Origin: Chelatococcus sp.
Lineage (GTDB): Bacteria > Pseudomonadota > Alphaproteobacteria > Rhizobiales > Beijerinckiaceae
Direction: 5' to 3'
Assembly: GCA_003248805.1 (NCBI GenBank)
Contig: QFQY01000023.1
Coordinates: 1 to 62,710 of the forward strand
Length of the DNA stretch: 62,710 nt
Position numbers and translations under genes: made by a program. This document shows, one piece after another, positions 58,575 through 62,710 of the stretch. The notes under the pieces are model-generated. The model saw nothing but the letters and a program-made list of their open reading frames with translations, was not told the DNA's origin and ran no database searches. Position 1 is the first letter of the stretch, and the number at the start of each line of letters is the position of its first letter.

Positions 58575-59810
58575 ATGAAGATCGCGATCATCGGAGCCGG
58601 CATCGTCGGCTCCGCCACGGCCCACGCCCTGCTCGACGAAGGCCACGAAGTCGTCATCCTCGACAGGGAGGGGCCGGCGGCCGGCCCCTCGCGCGGCAAC
58701 GCCGGCTGGATCGCCCATACCGACATCCTGCCGATCGCCAGCCCCAAGATCCTGAGGCAGGTGCCGAAATTCCTGCTCGACCCGCTGGGGCCGCTCGCCA
58801 TCCGGCCCGCCTATTTCCCGAAGCTGCTGCCCTGGCTCCTGCGCTTCGTGCTGGCCGCCCGGCCGGAGGCCTTCGAGCGCTCGATCCGCGGCCTCGTCGC
58901 CCTGCAGCAGAAGGCTCTGCCGGCCTGGCTCGACAGGGCCGGCAAGACCGGCCTCGGGCACCATATCCATCGCAAGGGCGGCCTCTACGTCTTCACCGAC
59001 AAGGCGGTTCTCGACGGCGCGCGCAGGATCGCCGAGCGGCAGAACGCGGCGGGCTTCCCCGTCGAGATGATCGGCCCCGAAGAGCTGCGCCAGCTCGAGC
59101 CCGCGCTGAAGGCCCAGCGTTTCGTCGGCGCCGCGCACCATCCCGACACCGCCCATATCAGCGACCCGCTGGCGCTGACGCTCGCGCTGTTCGAGGCGGC
59201 GCTCGCGCGCGGCGCGACCTATGAGAAAGCGGAAATCCGCTCGATCTCGGCGGAAGAGCGGCCCGTCCTCACCGACGCCGCGGGAACGTCCCGCAGCTTC
59301 GACCGCGTCGTGCTCGCCGCCGGCGCCTGGTCGAAGCCGCTGGCCGCCGGGCTCGGCGACACCGTCCCGCTCGACACCGAGCGCGGCTACAATGTCAGCT
59401 TCCCGGGCATGGCCGGCCTCACCACCCGCCCGATCAGCTTCGACGGCCACGGCTTCGTCGTGACGCCGCTGGAAAGCGGGCTGCGCATCGGCGGTGCCGT
59501 CGAGTTCGGCGGGCTGGAGGCGCCGCCCAACCACGCCCGGACCAAGGTGCTCTACGACAAGGCGACGACCCTCCTGGACGGCCTGCCGGCCTTCGACAGC
59601 GGCACGCTCTGGATGGGATTCCGGCCGTCGATGCCGGATTCGCTGCCCGTCATCGGCACGGCGAGCCGCAGTTCCAGCGTCGTCTACGCCTTCGGCCACG
59701 GCCATTACGGCATGACGCAGTCGACCGCGACGGCGGCCCTCGTCGCCGACCTGATCGCGGGACGCCCACCCGCCATCGACATCGAGCCGTTCAGCCCGCG
59801 CCGCTTTTGA
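58575..59810 (+). CDS. DadA-like FAD-dependent D-amino acid/D-hydroxyproline dehydrogenase
   Basis: A 411-residue DAO-family flavoprotein: dinucleotide motif KIAIIGAGIVGSATAHALLD, GPSRGNAGWIAHTDILPIAS, VVLAAGAWSKPLA and the C-terminal WMGFRPSMPDSLPVIG with FGHGHYGMTQS. In 4-hydroxyproline use, such an enzyme oxidises cis-4-hydroxy-D-proline, the product of the epimerase encoded nearby, to a pyrroline. That assignment is from gene context; general D-amino acid oxidation is possible. Confidence 0.88.
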   Translation: MKIAIIGAGIVGSATAHALLDEGHEVVILDREGPAAGPSRGNAGWIAHTDILPIASPKILRQVPKFLLDPLGPLAIRPAYFPKLLPWLLRFVLAARPEAFERSIRGLVALQQKALPAWLDRAGKTGLGHHIHRKGGLYVFTDKAVLDGARRIAERQNAAGFPVEMIGPEELRQLEPALKAQRFVGAAHHPDTAHISDPLALTLALFEAALARGATYEKAEIRSISAEERPVLTDAAGTSRSFDRVVLAAGAWSKPLAAGLGDTVPLDTERGYNVSFPGMAGLTTRPISFDGHGFVVTPLESGLRIGGAVEFGGLEAPPNHARTKVLYDKATTLLDGLPAFDSGTLWMGFRPSMPDSLPVIGTASRSSSVVYAFGHGHYGMTQSTATAALVADLIAGRPPAIDIEPFSPRRF

Positions 59811-59831
59811 GGATTCGCTATGGTTCTCGTA

Positions 59832-59946
59832 AGCCCTCATCCTGAGGAGCCGCGCAGCGGCGTCTCGAAGGATGGTCCAGATGGTTCCGGGGCCTCATGG
59901 ACCGCCCTTCGAGACGCGCCTGCGGCGCTCCTCAGGACGAGGGCTG
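59832..59946. repeat. Repeat family B, copy 2
   Basis: A 115-base imperfect inverted repeat: AGCCCTCATCCTGAGGAGC at one end, CTCCTCAGGACGAGGGCT at the other, with GTCTCGAAGGATGGTCC facing GGACCGCCCTTCGAGAC. It is related to 47461-47582. It separates the oxidase from the epimerase inside the catabolic gene group. Confidence 0.85.
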
Positions 59947-60010
59947 AGGGACACTTCCTGATCATCGTCGTTCCGCCTGAATCAGCCTGACAACCGACCG
60001 AGCCAAGCCC

Positions 60011-61021
60011 ATGAGCACCCACACCTTCTTCTGCGTCGACGGCCACACCTGCGGCAATCCGGTGCGCATGGTCGCGGGCGGCGCCCCGCCGCTCAAGGGC
60101 GCCAACATGATCGAGAAGCGCGCCCATTTCCTGGCGGAATACGACTGGATCCGCACCGGGCTGATGTTCGAGCCGCGCGGCCATGACGTCATGTCGGGCT
60201 CGATCCTCTATCCCCCGACGCGCGACGACGCCGACATCGCCTTCCTCTTCATCGAGACCTCGGGCTGCCTGCCCATGTGCGGCCACGGCACCATCGGCAC
60301 GGTGACGATGGCGCTGGAGCGCGGCCTCGTCACGCCGCGCGAGGAAGGCGTGATGAAGATCGACACGCCGGCCGGGCTGGTGACGGCCCGCTACACCCGC
60401 AACGGCGACCATGTCGATGCCGTCCGCATCACCAACATCGCCTCCTACCTCCACGCGACGGGCCTCAGCGCCGAGATCGACGAACTCGGCGAGGTCACGG
60501 TCGACGTCGCCTATGGCGGCAATTTCTACGCGATCGTCGACCCGCAGCAGAGCTTCTCCGACATCGCGAACGTCAACCCCTCCGACATCCAGCGCTGGAG
60601 CCCGAAGCTGCGCGCCGCGCTGAACGCGAAATACGAGTTCATCCACCCCGAGAACCCGGCCATCAACGGCCTGAGCCACATCCTCTGGACCGGCGCGCCG
60701 ACCAAGCCGGAGGCCCATGCCCGCAACGCCGTGTTCTACGGCGACAAGGCGATCGACCGCTCGCCCTGCGGCACCGGCACCTCCTCGCGCATGGCGCAGT
60801 GGGCGGCGCAGGGCAGGCTGCAGGTCGGCGACGACTTCGTCCATGAGAGCATCATCGGCACGATGTTCCGCGGCCGCGTCGAGGCCGCGGCGCAGGTCGG
60901 CCCCTTCGAGGGCATCATACCTTCGATCGAGGGCTGGGCCCGGATGACCGGCTACAACACGATCTTCATCGACGACCGCGACCCGCTCGCCCACGGCTTC
61001 CTGGTGACCGACAAGCGCTGA
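60011..61021 (+). CDS. 4-hydroxyproline epimerase (proline racemase family)
   Basis: A 336-residue cofactor-independent epimerase that interconverts trans-4-hydroxy-L-proline and cis-4-hydroxy-D-proline. The two catalytic Cys are present: Cys90 in LPMCGHGTIG and Cys253 in DRSPCGTGTSSRMA. The start MSTHTFFCVDGHTCGNPVRM is typical. The intact Cys pair separates it from the trans-3-hydroxyproline dehydratases of the same family, which have Thr in the second place. Confidence 0.93.
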   Translation: MSTHTFFCVDGHTCGNPVRMVAGGAPPLKGANMIEKRAHFLAEYDWIRTGLMFEPRGHDVMSGSILYPPTRDDADIAFLFIETSGCLPMCGHGTIGTVTMALERGLVTPREEGVMKIDTPAGLVTARYTRNGDHVDAVRITNIASYLHATGLSAEIDELGEVTVDVAYGGNFYAIVDPQQSFSDIANVNPSDIQRWSPKLRAALNAKYEFIHPENPAINGLSHILWTGAPTKPEAHARNAVFYGDKAIDRSPCGTGTSSRMAQWAAQGRLQVGDDFVHESIIGTMFRGRVEAAAQVGPFEGIIPSIEGWARMTGYNTIFIDDRDPLAHGFLVTDKR

Positions 61022-61063
61022 GCCCGCCGGCTCGAAGCGCCGGCGCAGGCGGCGGAAAGACGA

Positions 61064-61099
61064 GGATGGCCCGGTCTGCGCAACGCGGCCGGGCCATCC
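61064..61099 (+). terminator. Terminator hairpin after the epimerase gene
   Basis: GGATGGCCCGG at 61064-61074 pairs perfectly with CCGGGCCATCC at 61089-61099 around a 14-base loop. It is followed by GCTTTTC, a short U-rich tail. It closes the hydroxyproline group and separates it from livH. Confidence 0.75.
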
Positions 61100-61197
61100 G
61101 CTTTTCATGCCCACGCGACGTCCAGGATGCGCTGAAAACCGGCAAATTCGGGCACCGACTTCTGCACAATTTCACGGCAATTCCCTCAAGATTGCTT

Positions 61198-61226
61198 TTG
61201 ACACGCCAATCGGGCGGCGCGATTGT
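61198..61226 (+). promoter_or_regulatory. Possible promoter of livH
   Basis: TTGACA, a 17-base spacer and GATTGT; the -35 is perfect while the -10 matches only three of six positions. It lies 109 bases before the livH start and after a terminator, the place where a promoter is expected. Confidence 0.35.
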
Positions 61227-61334
61227 CGACGTGCAGGGATCACATGGCAGCCCTGCGCGGAGGCCGCATCCCGCGGGCACGGCAGGTTGTCGCGCTAAAG
61301 AACGGGAGCGGCGCAAGAGGGGTTCGCGTCGCCT

Positions 61335-62252
61335 ATGGAAGTGTTTCTCCAGCAGCTCATCAACGGGCTGACGCTCGGGTCCATCTACGGGCTCATCGCC
61401 ATCGGCTACACGATGGTCTTCGGCATCATCGGCATGGTGAACTTCGCCCATGGCGACGTCTTCATGCTTTCGGCCTTCATCGCGCTGATCTTCTTCATGC
61501 TGATCGCCTCCTGGTTCGGGGCGGCGCTGGTGGTGCTGGCGCTGTTCGTGGTGCTCGTCCTGGCGATGGTCTTCACCTCGCTCTGGAGCTGGACGATCGA
61601 GCGCGTCGCCTACCGGCCGCTGCGCGGCTCCTTCCGGCTCGCGCCGCTGATCTCCGCCATCGGCATGTCGATCTTCCTGATGAACTTCGTCCAGGTCGTG
61701 CAGGGCCCGCGCAACAAGTCGATCCCGCCGCTGCTCAACAAGTCGATCACGCTGATCGAGAGCTCCACCTACGCGGTCCAGATCTCCTACAAGCAGATCG
61801 TCATCATCCTGACGACGGCGATCCTGCTCGCCGCCTTCTGGTACGTCGTCCAGAAGACCTCGCTCGGCCGGGCCCAGCGCGCCTGCGAGCAGGACCGCAA
61901 GATGGCCTCGCTCCTCGGCATCGACGTCGACCGCACCATCTCGATCACCTTCGTCATGGGCGCCGCGCTCGCGGCGGTGGCGGGCGTGATGTACCTCGTG
62001 CTCTACGGCGTGGTGAACTTCGCCGACGGCTTCACGCCCGGGGTCAAGGCCTTCACGGCTGCGGTGCTCGGCGGCATCGGCTCCCTGCCCGGCGCCGTCA
62101 TCGGCGGGCTCCTGATCGGCCTGATCGAGGTGTTCTGGTCGGCCTATTTCACCATCGACTACAAGGACGTGGCCGCCTTCTGCATCCTGGCCATCGTGCT
62201 CGTCTTCATGCCCTCCGGCATTCTCGGCCGGCCGGAAGTCGAGAAGGTCTGA
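61335..62252 (+). CDS. livH: Branched-chain amino acid ABC transporter permease LivH
   Basis: A 305-residue inner-membrane permease with about eight helices: LINGLTLGSIYGLIAIGYTM, GMVNFAHGDVFMLSAF and the permease loop motif FTAAVLGGIGSLPGAVIGGL. The gene is followed after 4 bases by livM. The binding protein and the ATPases lie outside the window. It may carry branched-chain amino acids or related compounds. Confidence 0.95.
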   Translation: MEVFLQQLINGLTLGSIYGLIAIGYTMVFGIIGMVNFAHGDVFMLSAFIALIFFMLIASWFGAALVVLALFVVLVLAMVFTSLWSWTIERVAYRPLRGSFRLAPLISAIGMSIFLMNFVQVVQGPRNKSIPPLLNKSITLIESSTYAVQISYKQIVIILTTAILLAAFWYVVQKTSLGRAQRACEQDRKMASLLGIDVDRTISITFVMGAALAAVAGVMYLVLYGVVNFADGFTPGVKAFTAAVLGGIGSLPGAVIGGLLIGLIEVFWSAYFTIDYKDVAAFCILAIVLVFMPSGILGRPEVEKV

Positions 62253-62256
62253 CGCC

Positions 62257-62710
62257 ATGGCGACCGCCGCACCGCCCGCCGGCCAGCGCGACCTCAAGGC
62301 CGCGCTCAAGGAAGCCGCCTTCGCCGCCCTCGTCACGCTCGGCCTGTGCGTCCCCATCGTCGCATGGGGCACGCGCCAGAACATGGACAACGTCCTCGTC
62401 CTCGATCCGCGCTGGGATGCGGTCGCCTGGGCGGTGGCCATCGTCTTCGTCGGCCGCCTCCTGATCGTGCTGCGCAAGCAGTCGAAGTCGGACAGGCAGG
62501 CGAGAGTCCGGCTGCTGCCGCACGGCACCGTCGCCTTCTTCCAGCGCCATTCGCGCCTGTTCTCGCTCTTCGGCCTCGGCTTCCTCGTCAGCTTTCCCGC
62601 CATCGCCATCGGCATGGCGGGCTGGGGCGGCGCGCTGAAATGGATCGACAATTTCGGCGTCCAGATCCTGATCTACGTCATGCTCGGCTGGGGGCTGAAC
62701 ATCGTCGTCG
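62257..62710 (+). CDS. livM: Branched-chain amino acid ABC transporter permease LivM, cut by the right edge
   Basis: The first 151 codons are present. The N-terminus MATAAPPAGQRDLKAALKEA is cytoplasmic, then come helices FAALVTLGLCVPIVAWGT, AVAWAVAIVFVGRLLIVL and FSLFGLGFLVSFPAIAIGM, with VQILIYVMLGWGLNIVV at the edge. The extended N-terminus before the core permease domain is as in E. coli LivM. It starts 4 bases after livH, in the same operon. Confidence 0.9.
   Translation, partial: MATAAPPAGQRDLKAALKEAAFAALVTLGLCVPIVAWGTRQNMDNVLVLDPRWDAVAWAVAIVFVGRLLIVLRKQSKSDRQARVRLLPHGTVAFFQRHSRLFSLFGLGFLVSFPAIAIGMAGWGGALKWIDNFGVQILIYVMLGWGLNIVV

Larger units (their letters stand above)
61022..61334. 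other. Intergenic with terminator and possible livH promoter
   Basis: This 313-base interval starts with a strong hairpin (61064-61099). Further on it holds TTGACA (61198-61203) and, 17 bases later, GATTGT, a weak -10. No gene is supported. Confidence 0.45.

Overview
The window is high-GC chromosomal DNA, densely packed and mostly without gaps. Gene content points to an alphaproteobacterium of the order Hyphomicrobiales, probably close to Bosea or Methylobacterium: an usg gene, a BcsS-type protein, an Anbu proteasome-like locus, a cox-type molybdenum hydroxylase cluster and short dispersed palindromic repeats between genes. The genus is an inference from recollection of such genomes; no marker gene such as rRNA is present. 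The left edge carries the first six codons of a probable IS5-type transposase, and the right edge cuts a livM gene.

Region 1 (about 0.9-21.7 kb) is a type VI secretion (T6SS) locus with a large accessory set. A PAAR spike protein diverges from tssK-tssL-tssM-tagF-PP2C phosphatase-Ser/Thr kinase, whose genes mostly overlap at ATGA junctions. The sheath, baseplate, Hcp, VgrG, ClpV and TssJ genes are not here, so the system is split. Facing this operon is a second one, read leftward: caspase-like protease, OmpA-domain protein, SAM methyltransferase with a regulatory domain, a membrane protein joining an IS1595-type zinc ribbon to a lytic transglycosylase domain, and a small unknown protein. Diverging from that operon are two DUF4399 genes (one with three copies of the domain, one with a single copy) and a caspase-like protein whose catalytic Cys is Ala, fused to a formylglycine-generating-enzyme-like domain.

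Region 2 (21.8-33.6 kb) is housekeeping and mixed genes: tRNA-Leu(UAA), a DUF1190-like protein, an acyl-ACP/acyl-CoA synthetase, a divergent PEP carboxylase, a DMT exporter, xanthine phosphoribosyltransferase, a CinA/MoaB-fold gene broken by an in-frame TAG, an FkbM methyltransferase, map, radC and a DUF488 gene.

Region 3 (33.7-42.1 kb) holds the Anbu locus (circularly permuted ATP-grasp, alpha-E, transglutaminase-like protein with Ala at the nucleophile position, Anbu peptidase), then a GGDEF-EAL protein, an ExoD-family protein, Usg and BcsS.

Region 4 (42.1-55.3 kb) is a molybdenum hydroxylase cluster on the minus strand: coxS-coxL-coxM-coxD-NTF2-like-coxE, then XdhC pieces, a LysE exporter and a MoeA-like/MocA fusion for cofactor work, with coxG further upstream. 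The large subunit has AYRGAGR, the form II signature, so the substrate is probably not CO. A soluble globin-sensor-like chemotaxis receptor sits between coxG and coxS.

Region 5 (55.4-62.7 kb) is a hydroxyproline catabolic set: two-subunit aconitase X (cis-3-hydroxy-L-proline dehydratase type), a GntR/FCD regulator with two copies of a 12-bp candidate operator around it, a cupin, a DadA-like oxidase and a 4-hydroxyproline epimerase. A strong hairpin then separates it from livH-livM of a branched-chain amino acid ABC transporter. Three families of short intergenic repeats recur across the window.
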